Of a DNA stretch of 14,371 nucleotides, positions 5,387 to 12,987 are shown piece after piece. Numbering within the stretch: position 1 is the first letter of the stretch; every line of letters begins with the position of its first letter. Both the position numbers and the translations under genes were made by a program. Under the pieces are notes generated by a model. It was not told the DNA's origin. It searched no databases and saw nothing but the letters and a program-made list of their open reading frames with translations. The stretch lies in the NCBI GenBank assembly GCA_045615545.1, contig JAZLFA010000053.1:1-14371 (forward strand), in the 5' to 3' direction. The stretch comes from SIG220 sp045615545 (GTDB taxonomy: Bacteria; Bacillota_I; Bacilli_A; RFN20; CAG-826).

Positions 5387-6302
5387 AAAGTCAAACATTA
5401 GACCAGTTAAAACCGATTCTAAAGATTGTACAAATATCGCGGAAACCTTCTACAAAAGAGAAGAAAAACATTTAAACAAAAAATATGTTCCTGATCAAAG
5501 TAGTGTTAAAGCATTATCAAGGCATCGAAGAAGTCTGATGAATGAACTTCGCGCGGTTAAATGTACATATCGTCGTTATCTTGATTTGATATGGCCATGT
5601 CTAGATGTTTACTATAGTAAAGTAGATGGAACAATCATCAAAACTATCGTTAGCAAATACCATCATCCAAACGTTTTAAAAAGAAGAACATCTCAACAAA
5701 TCGCAGAGATCTTAGAAAACAATGGACATTGCTCATTCAAAAGAGGATTAACAATCGCGGATAAACTAAAAGATTATGCTTTAGATTCGGTATCAGGAGT
5801 TAACGAAAAATCAGAATATGTTAATTGTCTTGCCGAAACATTGAATAGGATTATCGAATTAGAAAACAAAATAGAAGAAACCGAAAATAAGATGGATGGG
5901 CTTTTACGAAAAGGGCAACTATATGGTCTTATTAAAAGCATTCCAGGAGTTGGAGAAAAGTTATCGATGGTTATATCTTCGGAAATTGGTGACTATACAA
6001 GATTCAACACAGCCAAACAATTAGTGGCATACATAGGATTAGATCCACATATCGACCAATCTGGTGATGATAATGGCGAACATCGTTCAATCACCAGAAA
6101 AGGCAATTCGATATTACGTTCGGCCTTATATGTAGCGGTCAACTGTATGATTGGACAATATGATAATCAAATAACCAAATTCTATTATCAGAAAAAAAGC
6201 AGCGGCCTTCCTCACAAGGTAGCTGCGGTTGCCACTTGTCGTAAACTTGCCTGTACTATATTCGGTATGTTTACTAAAGGCATTTGTTTCGAAACTAAGT
6301 AA
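5337..6302 (+). pseudogene. IS110-family transposase, N-terminus missing
   Basis: About 321 residues match IS110 transposases from the middle of the catalytic domain onward: 'SPLESAKVRKSNIRPVKTD' corresponds to the 'NPL..KVRK..TD..DA' block holding the last acidic residues of the DEDD (RuvC-like) site. The C-terminal Transposase_20 domain is complete ('SIPGVGEKLSMVISSEIGDY', 'QLVAYIGLDP', then the 'SGDD' region with the conserved Ser, 'ITRKGNSILRSALY'). The first ~80-100 residues, which carry the first catalytic Asp and the Glu, are absent. The homology begins at ~5340, inside the 3' end of the recombinase gene. No ribosome binding site precedes any start codon here. An active enzyme is therefore unlikely. 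IS110 elements use a guide-like bridge RNA from their flanks; the flank on this side is also gone. Confidence 0.75.
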
Positions 6303-6424
6303 ATTATACCTAGTTTTTTAAACAATCCATATAGCAAACTTGTTTTCATTATGCTTTCTCCAAAGAAAAAGTCACCAAAAAGAAAAAACATTAAATCTAC
6401 TTGACTTAACTTATTTAATTTCTT
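6303..6424. other. Gene-free stretch between IS110 remnant and GNAT fragment
   Basis: About 120 bases with no reading frame, terminator or promoter that I can support. It probably contains the right end of the IS110 element, since the acetyltransferase fragment that follows is broken near 6460. IS110 elements usually lack clear inverted ends, so the boundary cannot be placed by eye. Confidence 0.4.
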
Positions 6425-6571
6425 TTAATCGCTAATAGGTTGATTAACGCTTTTGACGTTGCATTCTAAATAAGCCTTTATAGGCACACTCCATTTATTA
6501 TGAAACCACTCTGCAGCGGTTTCTTTTAATTCTGGTTTATCTCTTAATGTAATGAAGATATACTCTTCCAT
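6425..6571 (-). pseudogene. GNAT N-acetyltransferase, N-terminal fragment
   Basis: On the minus strand a 48-codon frame starts at ATG 6571, one base pair after the TAA of the membrane-protein gene, so it was the next gene of that operon. Its first ~37 residues, 'ITLRDKPELKETAAEWFHNKW' followed by 'IKAYLEC', match the start of a common Firmicutes GNAT family whose members are ~140-150 residues long. After 'AYLEC' the resemblance stops and the frame ends ten codons later at 6425. The acetyl-CoA binding core (R/Q-x-x-G-x-G/A) is missing, so the product cannot be an enzyme. The break at ~6460 most likely marks where mobile DNA carrying the IS110 remnant joined and removed the rest of the gene. 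Too short to appear in automatic calls of larger ORFs. Confidence 0.65.
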
Positions 6572-7840
6572 TTATTCTTTAAGTGTGGCTAAAGGTTCAT
6601 CGCCAAGAACGCCATCAGTTTTGTTTATACCCCTTAAAACAAAAGTTGCTGGGATACTAATAACCGGTATCCAAAGTAAAAACATACATAATACGATAGC
6701 TTTATTCTTAAATTTTCTATTTTTTACTTTTCGTTGGTTCATATAATATGTGAAAACCGCAACGGAATTGCCTAAGAAGCATAATGCAGCAATGATAAAT
6801 AATGATGCGCTAGCAAAGTAAAGCATGCCACTAATCAAATTAAAGGCAAAGATAACGAAAAATACAACTATAACAACTATTAAGAATATTAATAAGACCG
6901 AAAAGATACTAAAAGCAATTCCGATAATCATATATAAACAACTTACTGTCCACACTCCCATAATAGGTAATGCATCAAAAAGTTTGGATATAGAAAGGAA
7001 ATTTATAGGGTTTTCTTCACCATTTATGCCATAAATGATGCCAATAATGATCTTAAATAGTGAGCCAAAAAACAAAACACCTAGTGCAGGAATTATTAGT
7101 TCTGAAATATTTTCTAGTCCCGATACTTCCTCGTAATTAACGAACGTTGTTACTACAAGAATGATGCTACCTGCATATAAACCAATCGAGGAAACGATAG
7201 AAAGAATCTTATAAATGCTTAAAGGCATGTATGTCTTGTTTTTCCAACGTTCTACTTTCCTCATTATCTTTTTATAGTATCTGTTATCAATTTGATTTAA
7301 TTCGTGCTTAAAAAGAATAATTGCTCCTACTGCATCCAAGCAGAATATAAAAGAGAATATAATAGCAATTATTGACCATGGTGATGGTTTAAGCTTTTGA
7401 TTAATATATTTTTTAATGAAATAGATAATGCTTGATAACGATGTTCTAAACATCACCAAATAAGTATTAACTACCAAGAAGGAAATAAGGAAAGGTAATA
7501 GCAAGAAGCTTATTGATAAACCTTCTAATACTACAATCGCGCAGGAATAAACATTTATTGCAAAAAACGGAAGATTGATAATTTTCATTATCATATTGTG
7601 TTTTGCAACGCTCTGTTCGCTCATTCCTGAGTTTAAACAAGTAATGATATATGAAGGGATTTGAAGCATGAACAAAATAGCATAGAAAACTAATCCAGCA
7701 ATAATTAGTCCGTTTCCGGCATTCGAGCCTTCTGGTGCAGAAGATTTAGCTGCAAAGCCTTCTTCTGTTAAAATAGCTGCTAGATAGCCTACGATTAATA
7801 AGAGTACGTTCAATATCTTGTATAGAGTTAACTTTTGCAT
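6572..7840 (-). CDS. Polytopic membrane protein of unknown function
   Basis: A 422-residue protein with about 10 hydrophobic membrane segments and no recognisable catalytic or transporter motif. The two halves look alike: 'LTLYKIL' at residues 4-10 and 'LSIYKIL' at 207-213 each open a similar series of helices, and 'KIINLPFFAINVYSCAI' (86-102) lines up with 'KLFDALPIMGVWTVSCL' (286-302). This suggests an internal duplication. The C-terminus 'GVLGDEPLATLKE' is soluble. Its promoter (7861-7889) is intact, but a complete IS4-type element now sits right against the -35 box. The ribosome binding site is poor (only GAAAG just ahead of the ATG). It was followed by a GNAT gene, now broken. I cannot assign a substrate or pathway. 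Confidence 0.65.
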   Translation of the reverse strand: MQKLTLYKILNVLLLIVGYLAAILTEEGFAAKSSAPEGSNAGNGLIIAGLVFYAILFMLQIPSYIITCLNSGMSEQSVAKHNMIMKIINLPFFAINVYSCAIVVLEGLSISFLLLPFLISFLVVNTYLVMFRTSLSSIIYFIKKYINQKLKPSPWSIIAIIFSFIFCLDAVGAIILFKHELNQIDNRYYKKIMRKVERWKNKTYMPLSIYKILSIVSSIGLYAGSIILVVTTFVNYEEVSGLENISELIIPALGVLFFGSLFKIIIGIIYGINGEENPINFLSISKLFDALPIMGVWTVSCLYMIIGIAFSIFSVLLIFLIVVIVVFFVIFAFNLISGMLYFASASLFIIAALCFLGNSVAVFTYYMNQRKVKNRKFKNKAIVLCMFLLWIPVISIPATFVLRGINKTDGVLGDEPLATLKE

Positions 7841-7860
7841 CTTTCAATGCCCGGTCAACA

Positions 7861-7889
7861 ATTTTACACAAGTTAATAAATATTAACAA
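7861..7889 (-). promoter_or_regulatory. Promoter of the 422-residue membrane protein
   Basis: On the minus strand TTGTTA (7889-7884), 17 bases, then TAAAAT (7866-7861), ~20 bases ahead of the start codon. The -35 box overlaps the left copy of the IS target duplication, so the insertion kept the promoter core but replaced everything upstream of it. Confidence 0.55.
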
Positions 7890-7899
7890 GAATTGTTTT
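7888..7899. repeat. Left target-site duplication of the IS4-family element
   Basis: AAGAATTGTTTT at 7888-7899 is repeated exactly at 9402-9413 on the other side of the element. Because the element ends in T/A runs the exact split is ambiguous: 8, 10 or 12 bp depending on where the ends are placed. A duplication of 10-13 bp is usual in several IS4 groups. Confidence 0.8.
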
Positions 7900-9401
7900 T
7901 TTGAGTTCCCCCTTTTTGCAAAAATAAAATGAGGAATTTTAGTGAAATTCATCCATCGATTTGAGTGATTTTTCTATTCAAAATGGCTCAAGTAAAATCT
8001 TTGATTTTAAATAGCGAAAGTTGCTTTGGTTTATTACTTCTTATGGGCTTATAATTTTTAACCCCGTTTTTGTTCGTACCTAAAACAGTGGCGATTCCAG
8101 AAAGAATTCTATAGAATTCAATACTCACATCTTCTTTTATTATTTTGCTATATTTTTGTAGTTCTAAATATAAATATGGAGATCCTTCTTCAATGATAAT
8201 AGCGAGCAAACTAATAGCAATGTCTAACGCGAATGTTAGATTGTTTATTGAGTCTAATGCTTTAACTCTAAAGTTTTCAAATCCGAGTTCAGTTTTCTTG
8301 AAACGAAAATATTCTTCTATTCTCCATCTACTTGAATAGCGGTAAACCATTTGAGAAATTTCTTCTTTTGTTTTAATTTCTTTGTTGGTAATTAATACAA
8401 GAGGTTCATCATCATTATCCATATAAGAAATAATGATAGATAAATACTTTGAATAATTAGTTAATTTGCATCTTAATGAAGAAGCTTTTATATATCTCTC
8501 TTTAGCGTATATCGTAATAGGAACAATAACCTTGCCTTTAACTGTTTTAGCTTTATCAAATGCCTTTATTTTGCCTTTTTTAAAGATTAGCCACCTATTT
8601 GAGCGCATTCTAACAAGAAAATACTGATTAGCTTCATCAATCATCTTCATAAACTTGATATCGTCATATCCTCGATCCGCGACAAACATTCCTTCATAAT
8701 CATTAAGATGTTCAATTATTCTTCTTACACCGATATTAGTAATGTTGTTTACTGATAAATAATCGTGTTCATTAGGAGAATGCACACGGTCATAAAATGG
8801 GATTGGCTGTTTCCTTTTATCACTTAATCCTGTAATAGTAGTGACTATATAACCATGGTCATATTTATTACTTTCACCAGGATAAGAAGCATCTCGTACA
8901 TTACTTAGACATTCAAAATGTTTGCCATATGGTTTCATAACATCTGTATCATCAATAATAAAAACCTTTTCCTTTTCTCTCATATAAGTTAATCCAACTT
9001 TGATGAGATTATGTCTTTCATTTATATCAGGTATTCTCATTAAGTTTTTATATAATCTTTCATTTACTTTTTTAAGGGAAGATTCTTCATTTAATGCATG
9101 AGCAATATCATTAAGAACAATACTTTTACTCTTAAGAATTCCATATACCATATCAAGGTAGAATTTAAATTGACGACCAGTAGATTTTCCTACGATTTTA
9201 CTGACAAGATTTTCTATTTTTTCTATAAGATGAGAACAAAGCAAAATACAGTCTTTCATGTTTCGTACCTCTAATTTTTTTGAACTTGGATTTCTCAAAG
9301 AAAAAATAAACGAAAACATGTAAAAATCAAAGAAAATAAGGGATTTGTAACAATTTCATCAGTTGAAATTTTGTAAGATGTGAAAAAAGAGGGAACTCAA
9401 A
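7900..9401 (-). mobile_element. Complete IS4-family insertion sequence (about 1.5 kb)
   Basis: The element carries one transposase gene. Its ends are imperfect inverted repeats, 7900-7920 and 9381-9401, identical at 19 of 21 positions and beginning TTTGAGTTCCC. An exact 12-bp direct repeat flanks it. Intact ends, intact gene and an identical duplication point to a recent insertion. It lies between two host genes that face away from each other. A 7-bp hairpin (AATTTCA 9352-9358 / TGAAATT 9364-9370) near the transposase-proximal end could block outside read-through, as in other insertion sequences. Confidence 0.85.
7988..9259 (-). CDS. IS4-family DDE transposase
   Basis: With the start at ATG 9259 the protein has 423 residues. 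I chose this start over the in-frame ATG at 9319 because AGAGGT (9272-9267) lies 7 bases before it and a likely promoter (TTGATT 9330-9325, 16 bases, TATTTT 9308-9303) begins transcription after the upstream ATG. The RNase-H-like DDE domain shows 'IIDDTDVMKP' (first Asp ~103-106), 'MFVADRGYDD' (second Asp 195) and 'RWRIEEYFRFKK' (Glu 315/316 in a Y-R-E-K-type signature). It ends with '..KPKQLSLFKIKDFT' and a TGA stop. It cuts and pastes the surrounding element by acting on its 21-bp ends. It appears full length and intact. Confidence 0.9.
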   Translation of the reverse strand: MKDCILLCSHLIEKIENLVSKIVGKSTGRQFKFYLDMVYGILKSKSIVLNDIAHALNEESSLKKVNERLYKNLMRIPDINERHNLIKVGLTYMREKEKVFIIDDTDVMKPYGKHFECLSNVRDASYPGESNKYDHGYIVTTITGLSDKRKQPIPFYDRVHSPNEHDYLSVNNITNIGVRRIIEHLNDYEGMFVADRGYDDIKFMKMIDEANQYFLVRMRSNRWLIFKKGKIKAFDKAKTVKGKVIVPITIYAKERYIKASSLRCKLTNYSKYLSIIISYMDNDDEPLVLITNKEIKTKEEISQMVYRYSSRWRIEEYFRFKKTELGFENFRVKALDSINNLTFALDIAISLLAIIIEEGSPYLYLELQKYSKIIKEDVSIEFYRILSGIATVLGTNKNGVKNYKPIRSNKPKQLSLFKIKDFT

Positions 9402-9413
9402 AAGAATTGTTTT
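9402..9413. repeat. Right target-site duplication of the IS4-family element
   Basis: Exact copy of 7888-7899. Removing 7900-9413 would rejoin the original intergenic region between the two divergent membrane-protein genes. Confidence 0.8.
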
Positions 9414-9466
9414 TACTATTATTTCATGCTTTAACTTGGTATATTAATTACTATTGAGGACAAATT

Positions 9467-10399
9467 ATGAACAAAAACATTATAAAAGCATTAAGCAATT
9501 ATTCATTCGAATACAACAAAAATTGGGGATATGGAAATATTGAAGGATACGAAGCAAATATCTCTAACAACAACTTTCAACTTGGTCCCGTTCTTTATAT
9601 TTCTTCATTTTTATCACAAACAAAAAAGAATGATTTCCTTGTTAAATTTAATAGTTTGAATATATCTATGTGCCAAGCAGCAACTTATGACTTTGGTGTT
9701 GCAGTTATGATTGGTGCAGCTACTTCTGGAACATTTATTAAAAAATTCCAACAAGTAATGCCTAAGATTTTAGAGATTTTAACTGAAATTGAGGCACCTA
9801 AATCAAATATCTGCCCACAATCAGGTGAAGAATTAACCGAAGATAATTCAACAACAATCTCTTGGTCAACAAATGGAATCAAAGTACGAATTTCAAATAA
9901 CGCTGTTGAAGTAGTTAATAGCGTTCAACAAAAGGCGGAAGCTGATTATAAAAATGCACCAAACAACTATTTAAAGGGATTTTTAGGTATTTTAATAGGC
10001 AGTTTAGTTGGTGCTGGGGTAGCAATTGGTTTTGAAATTCTTGGTTTAATTACATGGATTGCACCACTTATTTCGATACTTTTAGGAACATTCTTATATA
10101 GACTATTCCATGGAAAGCAAACTTACATGATGATCGTAATGAGCTTCTTTACTACATTAATAACCATTCTTCTTGCTTTGTTTATCGCCTACTTAATTGT
10201 TTGCACAAATGTATGTCATGAAGCAGATATTGATATTGCCGGAATAGAAGCATTGAAATTTGTTATGAATGAAGTTCCAGAAGTTAAGTCTGGATTTATA
10301 TTAGACTTTGTCATCAATACAATAGTCGTATTAGCAGTTGAAGTATTCTCCATTACAATGTTAATCTCAAGAATCAAAAGATCAAAACCAATGAAATAG
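9467..10399 (+). CDS. Four-helix membrane protein with soluble N-terminal domain
   Basis: A 310-residue protein of unrecognised family. Residues 1-165 are soluble: an aromatic N-terminus ('YNKNWGYGNIEGYEANI'), a Gly/Ala-rich stretch ('GVAVMIGAATSGTF', 77-90) and a helical region. Four membrane segments follow at about 170-190, 192-210, 220-246 and 279-300, with a short loop carrying Cys246, Cys250 and His251 before the last one. The C-terminus is basic (RIKRSKPMK), fitting a cytoplasmic end. TGAGGA at 9455-9460 precedes the ATG by six bases. TATATT at 9440-9445 may be its -10 box, but no good -35 is visible. Before the IS insertion it shared a ~125-bp divergent promoter region with the 422-residue membrane protein, hinting at linked regulation. 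A strong terminator follows. Confidence 0.65.
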   Translation: MNKNIIKALSNYSFEYNKNWGYGNIEGYEANISNNNFQLGPVLYISSFLSQTKKNDFLVKFNSLNISMCQAATYDFGVAVMIGAATSGTFIKKFQQVMPKILEILTEIEAPKSNICPQSGEELTEDNSTTISWSTNGIKVRISNNAVEVVNSVQQKAEADYKNAPNNYLKGFLGILIGSLVGAGVAIGFEILGLITWIAPLISILLGTFLYRLFHGKQTYMMIVMSFFTTLITILLALFIAYLIVCTNVCHEADIDIAGIEALKFVMNEVPEVKSGFILDFVINTIVVLAVEVFSITMLISRIKRSKPMK

Positions 10400-10423
10400 T
10401 AAGGAAATACGCTATTATTCATA

Positions 10424-10474
10424 AAAAGAGGTGTTCCTCGCTCACGTTAAGATTGAGCTTGGTACACCTCTTTT
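10424..10474. terminator. Strong bidirectional terminator
   Basis: AAAAGAGGTGT (10424-10434) and ACACCTCTTTT (10464-10474) form a perfect 11-bp stem with A-run and T-run on either side, so it works on both strands. An inner stem GCTCA (10440-10444) / TGAGC (10454-10458) adds stability. It separates the convergent genes ending at 10399 and 10498. Confidence 0.85.
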
Positions 10475-10497
10475 GAATTATTTAATTTTGATTGATG

Positions 10498-12492
10498 TTA
10501 AATAGTTGGAAGACTTGGTCTATTTTCGCCCCACTTCTTTTCGAAGTAGTTAACACGTTTTGAGAACCAGTTGATTGTTTCTTTTTGTGCTTCCTTGCGG
10601 TGAGATTCATCTACTTGTTTGAAGACACTTCTTAATTCTCCACTAAAGTAACTAGAAACGTTTGAGTCATCAGGGTTAATTGATTTCCATTTATCAAAGT
10701 TTTTCTTATGTTCGTTTGCATATGCTTTGTAGTAAACCTTTAACATTTCAATGCAATTTTCGAATACTCTTTCATTTCTGACGCTGTTCCATAATGGTTT
10801 GACATAGTCTTCAATGAAGAAATCGAGTTTGCTTAAGCATTGTAACCACATATTTGAAGTTCTATCTAAGTAATATGGATCTTTTTGACCGCTATCGCCA
10901 CCTTCACAAAGTTGGCTTCTGTTTCCGAAGTTACTATCGAAATCCCATGGGCAATCAAATCTTAATTTCTTATCGCCTGTAGCTGAGTTATCAAATGACA
11001 TATAGAATGAAGAATAACCAACATCTGGTGGACATGCTATAGCATTAATAATAAAGCCTTCTGCCCAAGCTTTAAGGTCAAAGTTTTCTTCAACGACTTG
11101 TCTAATTGTCTTGTCGTTTGCTGCAACAGCTTGGTTGAGTGAATTGACTGTATAAGGTTTTTTATCAACAGCAGCTTGTTTTAAAACTTTGAATAAAGCA
11201 GTTAATCTTTCTTGGATAAATTTAACTTGCTTACTATTACTTGCATTAACTGGAATGCCTTTTTTAGTACCTGCTTCGATTTCAGCATCTGTTGGTTGAA
11301 CAGGGCCATCAGTAATATCTGAATTCATAGTGAAATGAGTCATAAGACCAGGGTTAGCCAACGAACCTTCGATATTGTATGGTTGTTGTGGTTGACCCCA
11401 CATACCACCACCTGAAGTATTTTCGTAACCATCATAAGTGATTGTAAATGTTGGATCTCCGCCATCGTTTTTCTTTGGCTCTTCTTCTGCATAATGATCT
11501 AATTCAAAACAATAACCAATATCTGTGCCTGTATAACCATCATCAACTTCAGGTAAATTAATTCTACCTTCCTTAGATTCTTTTTGTTCTGCTAAGAAAT
11601 ATAATCCCCAATATTGATCATTGAGATAAAGGCTTACTGGTGTGTAATCACTTGACCAAACTTTTGAATCATCGCGAATAATACCCGCCGACATAGTTAG
11701 ACCTAAAGGAGTTCTGGAGATAGTGCAGTCTTTAGCATCCGCCATTAAAACCCACTTCTTAAATTTTTGGCCATCGCCTAGCCCTAAAAGACTGATTTTG
11801 CTATCAAATTTAAGAGTAAAACCCTTCTTTGGGAATCCTGCTGTTTGATTACCTCTAACTTTAATTGTTCCAGTTTTATCAGTAATAGCATCAACGCAAT
11901 TAGTAATGCTGAATTTTGCATCGACTGTTGGTCTGTTTACATCAGTACTCTTAGCAACTGTCGCAAAGTTTGCGTTTGGATCTATAGGATCAAAAGTTAC
12001 TCTAAATTCTGGGAGTACGCTATCTTTTACTTGGCCAATTTCGAACGAATTACAAACTGTACACTTTCTAGCATTAACTACCGTGTATTTGTATTTTGGA
12101 TTGCCTAAAAGAGTTCCTAAATCAACATCTGAAAATTCACCAAATGTGTGTTTTGCTGAATCTTTCTTTTCGCTACACCCTTCGCATACGTGCCAGTGAT
12201 TGTTATCATCATAGGACCAAGAAGTAGCCCATTGATGTTCGTGTGGTGGTTGAACCGATGATGATTTAGAAGTGTTATTTGACTTTGAAGATGAAGCAGG
12301 CGCACTAGATGATTTAGGTGTGCTAGAGGTTGGATTTGAAGTACTAGAAGCTGGATTTGAAGTACTAGAAGTTTCTCCAGGAGCGCTAGATTCTTCGGGT
12401 AAACTTTCTTTTGAGCTTGAAACTGGTTGGCTACAGCCGACCATCGTTAAGACAGACATAAAACAAATTAATTTTTGAAATGCATTTTTCAT
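10498..12492 (-). CDS. CotH-kinase-family lipoprotein
   Basis: With the start at ATG 12492 the protein has 664 residues. AAGGAGA (12510-12504) lies 11 bases before it, and the lipoprotein signal then begins at once; an in-frame ATG at 12546 would put 18 hydrophilic residues ahead of the signal. Residues 1-19 are a signal peptide ending 'LTMVGC', so Cys20 should be lipid-anchored. Residues 21-82 are a Ser/Thr/Pro linker. Residues 84-115 hold a putative zinc motif (H84, H86, 'HWHVCEGC', H115). The CotH domain follows: 'IKVRGNQTAGFPKKGFTLKF' (210-229), 'SLLGLGDGQKFKKWVLMA', 'YWGLYFLAEQKE', 'PPDVGYSSFYM' and the metal-binding-type 'PWDFDSNFGN' (515-524). CotH proteins are atypical secreted kinases that phosphorylate Ser-rich proteins. 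The substrate here is unknown; the protein's own linker is a candidate. Confidence 0.85.
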   Translation of the reverse strand: MKNAFQKLICFMSVLTMVGCSQPVSSSKESLPEESSAPGETSSTSNPASSTSNPTSSTPKSSSAPASSSKSNNTSKSSSVQPPHEHQWATSWSYDDNNHWHVCEGCSEKKDSAKHTFGEFSDVDLGTLLGNPKYKYTVVNARKCTVCNSFEIGQVKDSVLPEFRVTFDPIDPNANFATVAKSTDVNRPTVDAKFSITNCVDAITDKTGTIKVRGNQTAGFPKKGFTLKFDSKISLLGLGDGQKFKKWVLMADAKDCTISRTPLGLTMSAGIIRDDSKVWSSDYTPVSLYLNDQYWGLYFLAEQKESKEGRINLPEVDDGYTGTDIGYCFELDHYAEEEPKKNDGGDPTFTITYDGYENTSGGGMWGQPQQPYNIEGSLANPGLMTHFTMNSDITDGPVQPTDAEIEAGTKKGIPVNASNSKQVKFIQERLTALFKVLKQAAVDKKPYTVNSLNQAVAANDKTIRQVVEENFDLKAWAEGFIINAIACPPDVGYSSFYMSFDNSATGDKKLRFDCPWDFDSNFGNRSQLCEGGDSGQKDPYYLDRTSNMWLQCLSKLDFFIEDYVKPLWNSVRNERVFENCIEMLKVYYKAYANEHKKNFDKWKSINPDDSNVSSYFSGELRSVFKQVDESHRKEAQKETINWFSKRVNYFEKKWGENRPSLPTI
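12331..12371 (-). repeat. 21-bp tandem repeat in the CotH lipoprotein linker
   Basis: Two nearly exact 21-bp units (12331-12351 and 12352-12371) with partial copies on both sides encode S-S-T-S-N-P-(A/T) repeats. The length is a multiple of three, so copy-number changes would lengthen or shorten the linker without a frameshift. Confidence 0.75.
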
Positions 12493-12987
12493 ATAAAAAG
12501 AAATCTCCTTATTATGTTTAGTACAGCATTTTATGTACAAATTCACTATATCATAACTTCAAATTAATTTTAAGTTAAAAAGCAAAGCGGTAGGTTCAAA
12601 TAGATTTTTGAGGTATTGACACGCTGCCCTAATGCATTCAAATAATTTTCTCTAATTGATTTAGTATTCACACACCAAAAGTTTAATATTCATTTCATCT
12701 TTTCTATCATTTTTAAACAAATGTTTATAAAGTTTGAAGAATTTTAAGTATTGTATATTCGATTCTTTATACCTTTGCGTTGCCTACAACATTTAAATTG
12801 AGTCAAAGAGCAAAGTATACAAAATATCTCAAATCTCAATTCATTTGACCATTATAAAAGGTATGTGCACAAGCTTGTTACAAGGATTTACCCGTGTTTG
12901 AATTTTTAATTCATATTGGCAGTATAATGAATGTGTTTTAAATTGCAAAATAATAATTATTATATGCAGTCCCAGTTATATATTATA
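12493..12987. other. Gene-free gap between CotH lipoprotein and M6 protease genes
   Basis: About 495 bases without a convincing gene on either strand. On the minus strand, just before the lipoprotein gene, TATAGT (12551-12546) could be its -10 box, with a poor -35. A 5-bp inverted repeat, GTACA/TGTAC (12521-12538), lies in the leader. On the plus strand TTGAAT (12898-12903), 19 bases and TATAAT (12923-12928) resemble a promoter, yet nothing downstream on that strand is coding; a palindrome ATAATAATTATTAT follows at ~12950-12963. TTGACA at 12616-12621 has no good partner box. I see no clear terminator for the protease gene. Confidence 0.5.

Noticed and set aside
9260..9319. Upstream in-frame start at 9319 for the IS4 transposase
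   Set aside because: It lacks a ribosome binding site and lies before the likely transcription start. ATG 9259 has AGAGGT at the right distance.
11845..12478. Several plus-strand frames of 68-97 codons opposite the CotH lipoprotein
   Set aside because: They mirror the lipoprotein gene, and the one at 12272-12478 merely reads its Ser/Thr/Pro repeats in reverse. None has a ribosome binding site or promoter.
12493..12546. Upstream in-frame start at 12546 for the CotH lipoprotein
   Set aside because: It would place 18 polar residues, including two Cys, before the signal peptide. ATG 12492 is preceded by AAGGAGA and starts the signal directly.
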